Source of the DNA: an uncultured Opitutia bacterium
GTDB taxonomy: Bacteria; Verrucomicrobiota; Verrucomicrobiia; Opitutales; Opitutaceae
Reading direction: 5' to 3'
Length of the DNA stretch: 64,000 nt
Assembly: GCA_903834135.1 (NCBI GenBank)
Contig: CAILHZ010000008.1
Span: 1 to 64,000, forward strand
The notes under the pieces are model-generated. The model ran no database searches. It was not told the origin of the DNA and saw nothing but the letters and a program-made list of their open reading frames with translations. The translations under genes were made by a program, and so were the position numbers. Below are positions 41,235 to 49,404 of the stretch, one piece after another; position 1 is the stretch's first letter, and each line of letters begins with the position of its first letter.

Positions 41235-42710
41235 TTACTGTGTTTTGGGTGCTGCATTATTTTCAGCACTAGCCGAAGCTAAATTGGGTCGAGGTAAAAG
41301 CGTGTACGAGTAAACGGTTGCTCCATTTACTTTACCTGGTCCTTCATCAGCGGGCAAATAAGTCCTAACATAATCTATTTTAACGTTTGTAGGATTTACC
41401 GTAACCCGTGCATAGCCACTAGCCGGAAAAATTACGCCTGAATCATAAGCATCTGCATTATATAATCCATAATTAGGATCAGCTGCATAGGGTAGCTCTT
41501 GATACGTCACACCGTCTAACTGCTGGCGAACAAAAGCATGATCATGCCCGCTAAAAAATACAGTTACGCCATAGTTAATAAACATTTGATGAATAGGCAT
41601 ACTCCAGCCAGGACGCTTCTGAGGGAATATATATCCTAATGTCGGATCATTCCCTCCCCACTCGTAGTTTTTTGCACATTCTATACCACCACGCCCTGTT
41701 CCCATTTCATGATGCGCAAAAACAAATTTGAATTTTGCATTACTATTTTTAAGCGTCTGCTCTAACCACTGAAACTGAGTTTGGCCTAAGGTATCTAGCC
41801 ATACATCTGTGTTAGTATGCGCTCCACCACCCAATACACTATCTACACAGACTGAAGATCCCCAGTAAAAATCAATTACAACAAAAAGAGCATCTCCCCA
41901 TGTCCAGGCGAAGTAATTACGTAGAAGACCAGGGGTCTGATTAGGCCCTATGTAATTCATAAGCGTTGGATTACCCGAATAAAAATGATCGGGACCAGGA
42001 TTAGAGAAGTAAGTATTTCTTCCCGTTTGAGCCCATACAGCCACATTATTGGGTGTATTATCATAAAGATAGAGCGCCGCTTGCTCATGATTTCCATTCG
42101 TAAGCATTATTGCAGTATTAGTTCCTAGTATACCTAGGTAAGGTAACTGTGTTGTGTACCTACCCCATACCGTGGACTGTGAATACGAGCTGAGTGTATC
42201 CACACTAAAATCATCTCCTAAGGTGACAAAAAAATCAGGTTTATCTGCTGCTGCTGCTGACATTGTTCTAATGTATAAATTAGAATCAAAGGCAGACTTA
42301 TTTCGCTCCGGGTGGGAATCTCCTTGAGAGCAGAACACAAAGCTAGAGCCTGGAGCTCTTTGTGTCATAAATGAATACTCACTTGTCGGCACACTTGTCT
42401 TTGCACCACTCGAAGTAAAACGCAGCCTATAGTAGTACCTAGTATTAGCGGTTAACTGAGTTAGGGTAATTTCTTGTGGCGTATTGACTGCAAGGGTCAC
42501 TACCGCAGTTTGATTTGGATAGGTGTTTGATTGTGTACCGTATTCCAAGTATGCAGTACCAGCAGTAGGTGACATCACATTTGCAACGATAGATGTATCT
42601 TCTGGTCTACCTAATATAATGGTCCCTGTGTATTGAGCCCGTAACGTGATTGATGCGGCAAATAAAGAAAATGTAACTAAACCAACACGCATCAATCGAA
42701 CTAAGGCCAT
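41235..42710 (-). CDS. Exported purple-acid-phosphatase-like metallophosphoesterase
   Basis: 491 residues with a signal peptide (MRVGLVTFSLFAASITLRAQ from an internal ATG, or from ATG 42710). A fibronectin-like N-domain (about 25-115) is followed by the metallophosphoesterase domain with SQGDSHPE, VTLGDDF, TNGNHEQ, FAHHEMGTG and FSGHDHAFV. It shares long stretches with the 36471-39056 protein (YEWGGN, RPGWxMPI, YGVTxxFxGHDH) but lacks the Ig and C-terminal module. It ends in a low-complexity Ala/Asn tail. First gene of the operon; its promoter carries the candidate operator at 42750-42783. Confidence 0.88.
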   Translation of the reverse strand: MALVRLMRVGLVTFSLFAASITLRAQYTGTIILGRPEDTSIVANVMSPTAGTAYLEYGTQSNTYPNQTAVVTLAVNTPQEITLTQLTANTRYYYRLRFTSSGAKTSVPTSEYSFMTQRAPGSSFVFCSQGDSHPERNKSAFDSNLYIRTMSAAAADKPDFFVTLGDDFSVDTLSSYSQSTVWGRYTTQLPYLGILGTNTAIMLTNGNHEQAALYLYDNTPNNVAVWAQTGRNTYFSNPGPDHFYSGNPTLMNYIGPNQTPGLLRNYFAWTWGDALFVVIDFYWGSSVCVDSVLGGGAHTNTDVWLDTLGQTQFQWLEQTLKNSNAKFKFVFAHHEMGTGRGGIECAKNYEWGGNDPTLGYIFPQKRPGWSMPIHQMFINYGVTVFFSGHDHAFVRQQLDGVTYQELPYAADPNYGLYNADAYDSGVIFPASGYARVTVNPTNVKIDYVRTYLPADEGPGKVNGATVYSYTLLPRPNLASASAENNAAPKTQ

Positions 42711-42749
42711 AGGGAGTAAAATAAGTAATATTTAATTATCTTGGGCTGT

Positions 42750-42783
42750 ATACTACAGAATCTAACCTTAAGATTACATTAAG
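42750..42783 (-). promoter_or_regulatory. Candidate activator box and -10 for the phosphatase operon
   Basis: On the minus strand, CTTAATGTAATCTTAAG gives two CTTAA half-sites 11 bases apart (42783-42779 and 42772-42768). Exactly 12 bases later comes TAGTAT (42755-42750), a plausible -10. The same layout is found on the opposite strand at 42823-42856 and before the response regulator gene at 48686-48719. An 11-bp half-site period overlapping the -35 region is typical for OmpR-family activators. Confidence 0.6.
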
Positions 42784-42822
42784 CTAATATCTGTGAAATC
42801 TAAATATCATATTTCATCAATT

Positions 42823-42856
42823 CTTAACCTTTTCTTAAGGTACCGAACAGTATATT
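42823..42856 (+). promoter_or_regulatory. Candidate activator box and -10 for the YHYH gene
   Basis: CTTAACCTTTTCTTAAGG holds CTTAA half-sites at 42823 and 42834 (11-base period). Twelve bases later is TATATT (42851-42856), a good -10, about 38 bases before the ATG at 42894. There is no consensus -35, as expected where an activator replaces it. Confidence 0.6.
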
Positions 42857-42893
42857 AAAGCCCATATTACTATATTTTATAAGTATTTAGCCA

Positions 42894-45800
42894 ATGCATA
42901 GCATACAGCTTATTCACCAACGCCATACCTATAGGCTAGCACTACTCTTTGGTATTCTATCAATCTCTAGCATTACAGGCCTAGCAAGTGATTTAGCAAG
43001 TTTAGCACCAGCGACGCCAAACTGGTTTGTTACAAAGTCAGATCAAAGTCCGTCAGCCCAATCTCCCGATTTAAGTATTCCTGCAAGTGCCTCAACGATG
43101 ATATCATCGTTTAATTTATTTAGACCCAACGTAAGCTACTACTGGGATAATGCATCTTTTTATTTAGAATCCGACGGCAGGCCTAATAGTTCTATAATGC
43201 CTACACTGATGGTGGGGATTACATCGTGGCAGCAGCAAATACCCTTTGTTACATCCTACTTTCATTACACTACCAACCCAGAATCTGACAAAGTTTCTAT
43301 AGGCTATGGTCAACCTAACGTGTGGAAATTACCATTAAGCCCAACACCGTCAAATTCACCCATACCAATTTCAGCAGGTAACTTCCAAAGAGGTGCTGTT
43401 GCTATAGCGGCAGATGGAATAGCAATATTTAACCCAAGAAACAATACCGGTAAAGTATCCTATGAAATAGGTGAACTAGACCAATACGGCGGTCACTGCG
43501 GCTTAGCAGACGATTATCACTACCACATTGCACCTGTTCATCTACAGAAAGTCCTAGGAATTGATAAGCCAATTGCATGGATGCTCGATGGCTATCCTTT
43601 GTATGGCTACACTGAACCAGATGGAACGGCTCCACTCTTACTTGACTCAAATGGAGGCCACACGCACGGCTCTTTAGGGTATCATTACCATGCTATAGGC
43701 AGTGCACAAGCAGGTCCTAAATCACCTTACTTACCAGCTGCATTCTATGGGAATGTAATAAACTACGGCGGCCAAGTAGACGGTCAGCCCGAAGTAAGTT
43801 CTCTGCGTAAATCAGGGACAGGAGGATATACAGCAAATGCAGTGAGTGGTGCTTCAATTGTAGCCTATATGAATCCAGTGGCTCTTGCGACTGATGCATC
43901 CGGAAATCTCAGCCTTTCTACAACAGGAGTCGCTTCCTTAGATCAGTATTTGATGCGAGTCGCTGTAGCTGGTTCAACCTATGACATCTGCTGGAAACTT
44001 GATAGAATTTCAAATCCAAAGACACTTACTATTACTTGGCGACTACCTACTGTACCAGCAACAACCACTGTTTATTCAAATGCTAACAATAGAATAACTA
44101 CGTTGCCTACTGCTGCTTGGAGTCTACGCAAACTACCTGACACAGGTCAGACCATTCATCAAAGTTCAACTTTTGGTCAAGATTCAGATTATACAATTAA
44201 TCCACCTTCGTATAAAGATAATGGCGACGGTACTATTACGGATAACGTAACAGGGCTTATGTGGCAAAAAACAGATTCAGGTGAATGCACATGGGCAAAT
44301 GCACAAGCAAACGCTTCATCAATTAAAACGGGTGGCTATACAGACTGGCGACTACCTACTCCGACTGAATTATTTAGTATCATGAACCATAACTACGGTA
44401 ATCCCGCAGCAATGGATAAGACTTATTTTCCTAGTAACACAAGTGGCGTTGCCGAATATTGGTGGACAAATATTATTTATGGATCAGACGCGACTCGCGT
44501 GTGGTGTGTTAACGCGGGTGGAGGTGTTGGGCCTAAACCGATCACTGAAACTATAAGTGCAGGTGGTATATATCGTTATAATGCACGCTATGTACGCGGC
44601 GCAAGTCCAAGCATCGGGCACAATTATATTAACAATCTAGATGGTACAATAACTGATTCCGATACGGGACTAATGTGGACACAAGTACCAGGACCAGCAA
44701 TGTCCTGGCAAGCTGCATTAACCTATGCAACCTCACTTAAAACAGCTGGATATTCTGATTGGAGACTTCCTAATATTAAGGAACTACAAACGTTAGCAGA
44801 CTACAATTTAACAGTCGCATCAAGCCAAGCCTCTGCGCTTGCACCTGTAAACCGTATCATGTTTCCAAGTGCTACTACGCCTGCTACTGCATACTGGTCA
44901 TCAACAGTGCTAGTACAAGGAGGCGGAAATTATAGCTTAGCATGGCTACAAGAATTCGGTGTAAATAATACAGTTGCTGCAGCAAACGGGCCGACTCGTA
45001 ATGCACAAGGCATTATAAGTTATGAGTCCATGACATCTAGCTATCCTGTATTTGCTGTAAGAACAGCAACCCTTACAACAGCTCCAAGCATTACGAAGCA
45101 ACCTGTATCTCAAACAATAACTCCATCAAGCAGTGTAATTTTTAGAATAAATGCAATCAGCACTGGGGCACTCACTTATCAGTGGAATTTCAATGGTGTA
45201 GCAATCAGTGGAGCAACGTCTCAGAATTTACTCTTAACAAATACAACTACTGGATCCGCAGGAAACTATACTTGTACAGTCACCAGTGCAGGTGGATCAA
45301 TAACTTCACAACCTGCAACCCTTGCCTTGGTGGCAACCAGTAATCCTGGCCGTATAATTAATATTTCCACTCTAGCTCCGATAATAACAAATGGGTCACT
45401 CTCATCGGGCTTTGTGGTGGGTGGAGCAGGAACTACTGGATCTGAGCAAGTTCTTATACGTTCATCTGGCCCGTCTTTATCTTCATTTGACGTATCAGCA
45501 CCTCTAGCAGACCCTAAACTTCAGCTGAACTTACTGGGATCAACCAATACAATAATTGGCACAAATAGTGGATGGAATGGCTCATCATCGATTGCACAGA
45601 CAGCTGCTTTGGTAGGGGCTTTTGCATGGCCATCTCAAATAAGTAAAGATTCAGCACTGGCGCTTGTAGGCAGCTCAAGTCTGAACCAAGGCAATTATTC
45701 TGCAGTTATAACAAGTGCAACGAATAATACGGGCACTACCCTGCTCGAGATCTATGATGCCACAACAAACTACACCCCATCCACGCCACGACTCATCAAT

Positions 45801-46178
45801 ATATCCAGTCTTTCTACGGTGCAATCGGGAGGAAATGCACTTACTGCAGGTTTTGTCATCAGTGGCTCTACTTCAAAAACAATTCTTATTAGAGCCTCAG
45901 GTCCAGCACTATCACAATATGCAATAAAAGGTTTTATCCCTGATCCTCAGATCAGTCTTTTTTCTGGATCTACCACACTAGCAACAAATGCTGGCTGGGC
46001 TGCAGATCCTCAGATTTCTGCAACAGCAACATCCGTCGGTGCCTTTTCCTGGGGAAGTTCTAGTACTGCTGATTCTGCACTACTAATCACTTTAGCTCCT
46101 GGTAGCTATACAGCTCAAATCACTGGAGTATCTGCAGATACTGGAGCAGCTTTAATAGAAATTTACGATGTCCCTTAG
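42894..46178 (+). CDS. Exported YHYH, DUF1566, Ig and tandem-module protein
   Basis: 1094 residues with a signal peptide (about 14-31). The YHYH domain (about 35-300) has the signature twice, at 208-211 (DDYHYHIAP) and 263-266 (GYHYHAIG), with IAWMLDGYPLYGY between. Two DUF1566 (Lcl-type) domains follow at about 440-570 and 580-725 (DGTITDNVTGLMWQK..., GYTDWRLPTPTEL). Then come an Ig domain (about 735-815) and the two-copy C-terminal module ending LIEIYDVP. It should be secreted or surface bound. Its metal-related neighbours, cytochrome c and a CusRS-like system, suggest a role in metal handling (inference). Confidence 0.87.
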   Translation: MHSIQLIHQRHTYRLALLFGILSISSITGLASDLASLAPATPNWFVTKSDQSPSAQSPDLSIPASASTMISSFNLFRPNVSYYWDNASFYLESDGRPNSSIMPTLMVGITSWQQQIPFVTSYFHYTTNPESDKVSIGYGQPNVWKLPLSPTPSNSPIPISAGNFQRGAVAIAADGIAIFNPRNNTGKVSYEIGELDQYGGHCGLADDYHYHIAPVHLQKVLGIDKPIAWMLDGYPLYGYTEPDGTAPLLLDSNGGHTHGSLGYHYHAIGSAQAGPKSPYLPAAFYGNVINYGGQVDGQPEVSSLRKSGTGGYTANAVSGASIVAYMNPVALATDASGNLSLSTTGVASLDQYLMRVAVAGSTYDICWKLDRISNPKTLTITWRLPTVPATTTVYSNANNRITTLPTAAWSLRKLPDTGQTIHQSSTFGQDSDYTINPPSYKDNGDGTITDNVTGLMWQKTDSGECTWANAQANASSIKTGGYTDWRLPTPTELFSIMNHNYGNPAAMDKTYFPSNTSGVAEYWWTNIIYGSDATRVWCVNAGGGVGPKPITETISAGGIYRYNARYVRGASPSIGHNYINNLDGTITDSDTGLMWTQVPGPAMSWQAALTYATSLKTAGYSDWRLPNIKELQTLADYNLTVASSQASALAPVNRIMFPSATTPATAYWSSTVLVQGGGNYSLAWLQEFGVNNTVAAANGPTRNAQGIISYESMTSSYPVFAVRTATLTTAPSITKQPVSQTITPSSSVIFRINAISTGALTYQWNFNGVAISGATSQNLLLTNTTTGSAGNYTCTVTSAGGSITSQPATLALVATSNPGRIINISTLAPIITNGSLSSGFVVGGAGTTGSEQVLIRSSGPSLSSFDVSAPLADPKLQLNLLGSTNTIIGTNSGWNGSSSIAQTAALVGAFAWPSQISKDSALALVGSSSLNQGNYSAVITSATNNTGTTLLEIYDATTNYTPSTPRLINISSLSTVQSGGNALTAGFVISGSTSKTILIRASGPALSQYAIKGFIPDPQISLFSGSTTLATNAGWAADPQISATATSVGAFSWGSSSTADSALLITLAPGSYTAQITGVSADTGAALIEIYDVP

Positions 46179-46224
46179 ATAGTTATTTGGTTTAACTTAT
46201 TATAGAATCGAGCGATAATTAGTC

Positions 46225-46758
46225 ATGGTTCAAAAAATCGCTGTTAGTCTACTTTTGACCGTAATAACAAGCTATGCTGAGCAAACACCTAATGCTCAAG
46301 AAACTGTTAAGGCAGAAATTTCTTTCCCTCGTATTTATGATTTGACTCGTCCTGGGATGAGAGATTTCAGAATTCCAAAAACAGGATGTTTTAATTGCCA
46401 TCCTGAAGACGGAAAAGCAGTTGCAGGTAAATACCCTCAGCTTGCAGGTTCAGAATGGGTTAACGGAGATGAAAAACGACTGATTAAAATAATACTATGC
46501 GGTCTAAAAGGACCTATAAGTGTAAGCACAATTGAATTCCCAAACCCACCAGATATGCCTTCTTTTGGTAAATACGGCGCAAACTGGGATGATCAAAAAA
46601 TAGCCGATGTATTAACCTTCATACGGAATTCATGGAGTAATGAAGGAACTTACATAACAAAAGAAATGGTTGCAGAAGTAAGAAAGGAAGTCGGAGATCA
46701 CAAAGAATTTTATGCACCCGAATTAACAAAGCATAGAAAACAACCTACATTTAAGTAG
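46225..46758 (+). CDS. Exported mono-heme cytochrome c
   Basis: 177 residues with a signal peptide (MVQKIAVSLLLTVITSYAEQ). One heme site, CFNCH (55-59), and a probable distal Met in NPPDMPSFGKYG. The fold is a small class I cytochrome c, with KIADVLTFIRNSW as the last helix. It follows the YHYH gene by 46 bases and is probably co-transcribed. Such cytochromes carry electrons in the periplasm. The partner is not evident, though YHYH and heme proteins recur together also in the 10-14 kb operon. Confidence 0.85.
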   Translation: MVQKIAVSLLLTVITSYAEQTPNAQETVKAEISFPRIYDLTRPGMRDFRIPKTGCFNCHPEDGKAVAGKYPQLAGSEWVNGDEKRLIKIILCGLKGPISVSTIEFPNPPDMPSFGKYGANWDDQKIADVLTFIRNSWSNEGTYITKEMVAEVRKEVGDHKEFYAPELTKHRKQPTFK

Positions 46759-46863
46759 GCATTTATAATATTTATATACCTTAATTTAAGATGATGGCTT
46801 AGAAAATTTTCTTTAAATAACTTATTTGCCGAAAATCCAGCCCCCTATTATTTGAATATCACC

Positions 46864-47253
46864 ATGAAATTATTCGCATCATTTATTATTGCACTTATTG
46901 CTCCGTGTTTTGCATTAGCTTCATCAGCTCACTACGAGGATATAGCGCATGCAGAACTTAAGGCTGCTATAGCATCTGGTCATATCACTCTCTTAGATGC
47001 CAACGGAGGTGATAGCTACAGGGAAGCTCACATACCGGGAGCTATTGATTTTGAAACTCATGAATCAAAAATAGCCACTTTACTTCCAAAAGATAAAACA
47101 GCTTTAATTGTAGCCTACTGCGGAGGACCTACCTGCACCGCCTATAGAGATGCTTATGATGCAGCGATTGCTCTAGGTTATACTAATGTTAAACACTATT
47201 CAGAAGGCATATCAGGTTGGCTTGGACGTCACGAAAATGTAGATAAGAATTAA
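46864..47253 (+). CDS. Exported rhodanese-like protein
   Basis: 129 residues from ATG 46864; a TTG at 46852 would add four residues before the signal peptide (MKLFASFIIALIAPCFALAS). A single rhodanese domain: LLDANGGDSYREAHIPGAIDFE and the active-site loop VAYCGGPTCTAYRDA with the catalytic Cys. A periplasmic sulfurtransferase or thiol-binding role is possible. It follows the cytochrome by about 105 bases on the same strand and converges with the HupE-like gene, whose stop is 4 bases away. Confidence 0.85.
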   Translation: MKLFASFIIALIAPCFALASSAHYEDIAHAELKAAIASGHITLLDANGGDSYREAHIPGAIDFETHESKIATLLPKDKTALIVAYCGGPTCTAYRDAYDAAIALGYTNVKHYSEGISGWLGRHENVDKN

Positions 47254-47257
47254 TATC

Positions 47258-48442
47258 TTAGTGGCTAAGTAAGTGCTGCATCCGTAAAGCCACCACAAGA
47301 TAATATACGCCTAAAACAACCACTAAAATGGAGCAAGCAGATGTAAATTGCAGCAAGCTACCTTCACTTATATTTTTCCTCCTCTGTGTTAAGAGTGCAA
47401 ATAATGGCATCACAACGGCCTGATTACCGCATTCAACGCCAATACTAAAGGAAGTAAGAGCTAGCCATGTTCCAGCTGCTGGAAGCCCTGCCATAGCATC
47501 CAAAAGGCCTCCAGCAAAGCCTAGGCCATGAATTAATCCGAAGCCAAAAGCCACCGCTAGGCGCAGCGAGGAATGCGTGCGTTTAGGCCAAATAATATTC
47601 TCGAGTGCGACGAAAATTATACTCAGTGCAATAATAGGCTCTACGATTTCTGATGGTAATCTAAGTATTCCGAATACACACAAAATGAGTGTTATAGTAT
47701 GAGCCAGTGTAAATGCTAAAATGATCTTAACCATTTCCCAAAAACTTAAAGTAACAATTACTAGAGCAGAAATAAATAAAAGGTGGTCATACCCAGTAAG
47801 AATATGAATTACGCCGTGCTTAAAATAATCCCAAAATACGTTATCTTTAACACGCTTTGCCTCAGTAACTGCCACACCTTTAAACTGTTCGTTTATACTA
47901 GGCAGGCCAGTTTTCAAAGTAACTAGCTTATTCGTTACCAATACGACTCGACTTGTCTGCTCTAAATTGGATTTATAACGAACGACATAGCTAACACTCC
48001 AAGCCAAACCCGCAGAATATTCCCATTCCTGGAGCATCGATTGAGATAATGTAACTTCTGTAGGGTTTATTAAAGGCAAACGGTATTCATACTGAAATTG
48101 ATAAAACGTATTATCTGGATATTGGATCCTTGGAGGTTCTTGAATCAAACGAAGTAGACCATCTAGTTTCTTGTCTCTAGCCTTCAGTACAATATGCTGA
48201 AGTACATACTGCGCATGCGCTTCAATTTGTTCTTTTGTAAACTTACCAACATTTGATTCGGAGGGTTTTGCCTGTGCAATTTGGATCTCCCTTACTGATA
48301 CATTCACTGCAACACGAATGAGAGCAGGTTCAAACTGTAGCCACATAATATCCTGCATCAAGGGATGAGCATGTATCGTAATTGGTATTAAATACCAAAG
48401 TATACATGCTAAAATTCGGTAGACTGAATTAAACCCAAACAC
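47258..48442 (-). CDS. HupE/UreJ-like metal permease
   Basis: 394 residues starting at GTG. An export signal and a periplasmic domain (about 25-200) are followed by the HupE_UreJ_2 membrane domain with about six segments and the motifs GYDHLLF, FTLAHTITL, FGFGLIHGLGFAGG and SFSIGVECGN. These His/Asp-containing motifs fit a nickel, cobalt or copper permease. HupE_UreJ_2 proteins with a periplasmic domain are often found with YHYH, MbnP-type and cytochrome genes, as here. It diverges from the CusRS-like pair. Confidence 0.87.
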   Translation of the reverse strand: MFGFNSVYRILACILWYLIPITIHAHPLMQDIMWLQFEPALIRVAVNVSVREIQIAQAKPSESNVGKFTKEQIEAHAQYVLQHIVLKARDKKLDGLLRLIQEPPRIQYPDNTFYQFQYEYRLPLINPTEVTLSQSMLQEWEYSAGLAWSVSYVVRYKSNLEQTSRVVLVTNKLVTLKTGLPSINEQFKGVAVTEAKRVKDNVFWDYFKHGVIHILTGYDHLLFISALVIVTLSFWEMVKIILAFTLAHTITLILCVFGILRLPSEIVEPIIALSIIFVALENIIWPKRTHSSLRLAVAFGFGLIHGLGFAGGLLDAMAGLPAAGTWLALTSFSIGVECGNQAVVMPLFALLTQRRKNISEGSLLQFTSACSILVVVLGVYYLVVALRMQHLLSH

Positions 48443-48685
48443 GTTTTTAATGTAAGCTATACACGATTGGGTTAGATTTTAGACTAAACTTAAAGCCTAA
48501 AGCTGTAGTATATTAATCGAAAATAGCATCTCTATCACTTCTTATGGTTTTAGACGCTATAGTGTAATGTGAAAGGTTTCATACAAACCACCACTATGAA
48601 TAGATTAACCTTAGACTTGCGTTTTTATTTAGCCCTAGGAAGATTTATTTTTACAATTTAGCCATATAAGTAAGCGCTTAAATGC

Positions 48686-48719
48686 CTTAATCTAAACTTA
48701 AGCTTAGTTTGTGTATACT
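48686..48719 (+). promoter_or_regulatory. Candidate autoregulatory box and -10 of the response regulator gene
   Basis: CTTAATCTAAACTTAAG has CTTAA half-sites at 48686 and 48697 (11-base period), then 12 bases, then TATACT (48714-48719). The layout is identical to 42823-42856 and to 42783-42750 on the minus strand. The ATG is at 48754, giving a leader of about 28 bases. The rest of 48443-48753 holds only the divergent HupE-like promoter, where I see no clean copy of the box. Confidence 0.6.
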
Positions 48720-48753
48720 TAATAGTAGTAAATTGATCTAAAGCCTAACTGCA

Positions 48754-49404
48754 ATGCGTGTACTCATTATTGAAGATGAACCAGACCTACTTAAAAGCTT
48801 AGCACGTGGGTTAAGAGATGAAGGCTATGCAGTTGATTCCAGCGATAATGGAGAGGACGGCTTATTCAATGCCCAATCAAATGATTATGATGCGATTTTG
48901 ATGGATGTAATGCTTCCAAAGCTCGATGGATGGCAAATTTTAGAAAAATTGAGGAAGACTAAAAAAACACCTGTGTTAATGCTAACAGCACGAGATCAAA
49001 CCAAAGATCGTGTGCGTGGATTAGATTCAGGAGCAGATGACTATTTAATTAAACCCTTTAACTTAGAAGAACTACTTGCGCGCTTACGTGCCATAATACG
49101 GCGCAGTGCAAATCAGACTTCAAATATATTAACAATTGGAGATGTAGCTGTAAATCTGGCCTCCAGGACCATTACACATAATAAAACACCTATTGAACTA
49201 ACTGCTAGGGAATATTCCTTAGTTGAATTTCTTGCACTTCATAAAGGCGAAGTAGTTACACGCACTCAACTTTACGAACATCTGTTTGATGAAAATGAAA
49301 GTTCACTCTCAAACCTATTGGATGTTCATGTATCTAAAATTAGAAAGAAATTAGGATCTGAGTTTATAGCAACTCGCCGTGGACACGGCTACTGCGTAGG
49401 ATGA
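48754..49404 (+). CDS. OmpR/CusR-like response regulator
   Basis: 216 residues. Receiver domain with E7-D8 region acids (IIEDEPDLL), phospho-acceptor D51 in ILMDVMLPKLDGW, and K in DDYLIKPFNLEEL. The winged-helix DNA-binding domain follows (about 125-216; ELTAREYSLVEFLALHKGEVVTRTQL, VHVSKIRKKLG, TRRGHGYCVG). Closest in pattern to CusR/CopR-type metal regulators. It overlaps the kinase gene (ATGA). A CTTAA-pair box before it suggests autoregulation. Confidence 0.93.
   Translation: MRVLIIEDEPDLLKSLARGLRDEGYAVDSSDNGEDGLFNAQSNDYDAILMDVMLPKLDGWQILEKLRKTKKTPVLMLTARDQTKDRVRGLDSGADDYLIKPFNLEELLARLRAIIRRSANQTSNILTIGDVAVNLASRTITHNKTPIELTAREYSLVEFLALHKGEVVTRTQLYEHLFDENESSLSNLLDVHVSKIRKKLGSEFIATRRGHGYCVG

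Noticed and set aside
48443-48540. A copy of the operator for the HupE-like gene
   Set aside because: Only TTTAA and TCTAA at an 11-base period are seen, without a -10 at the right distance; too degenerate to claim.
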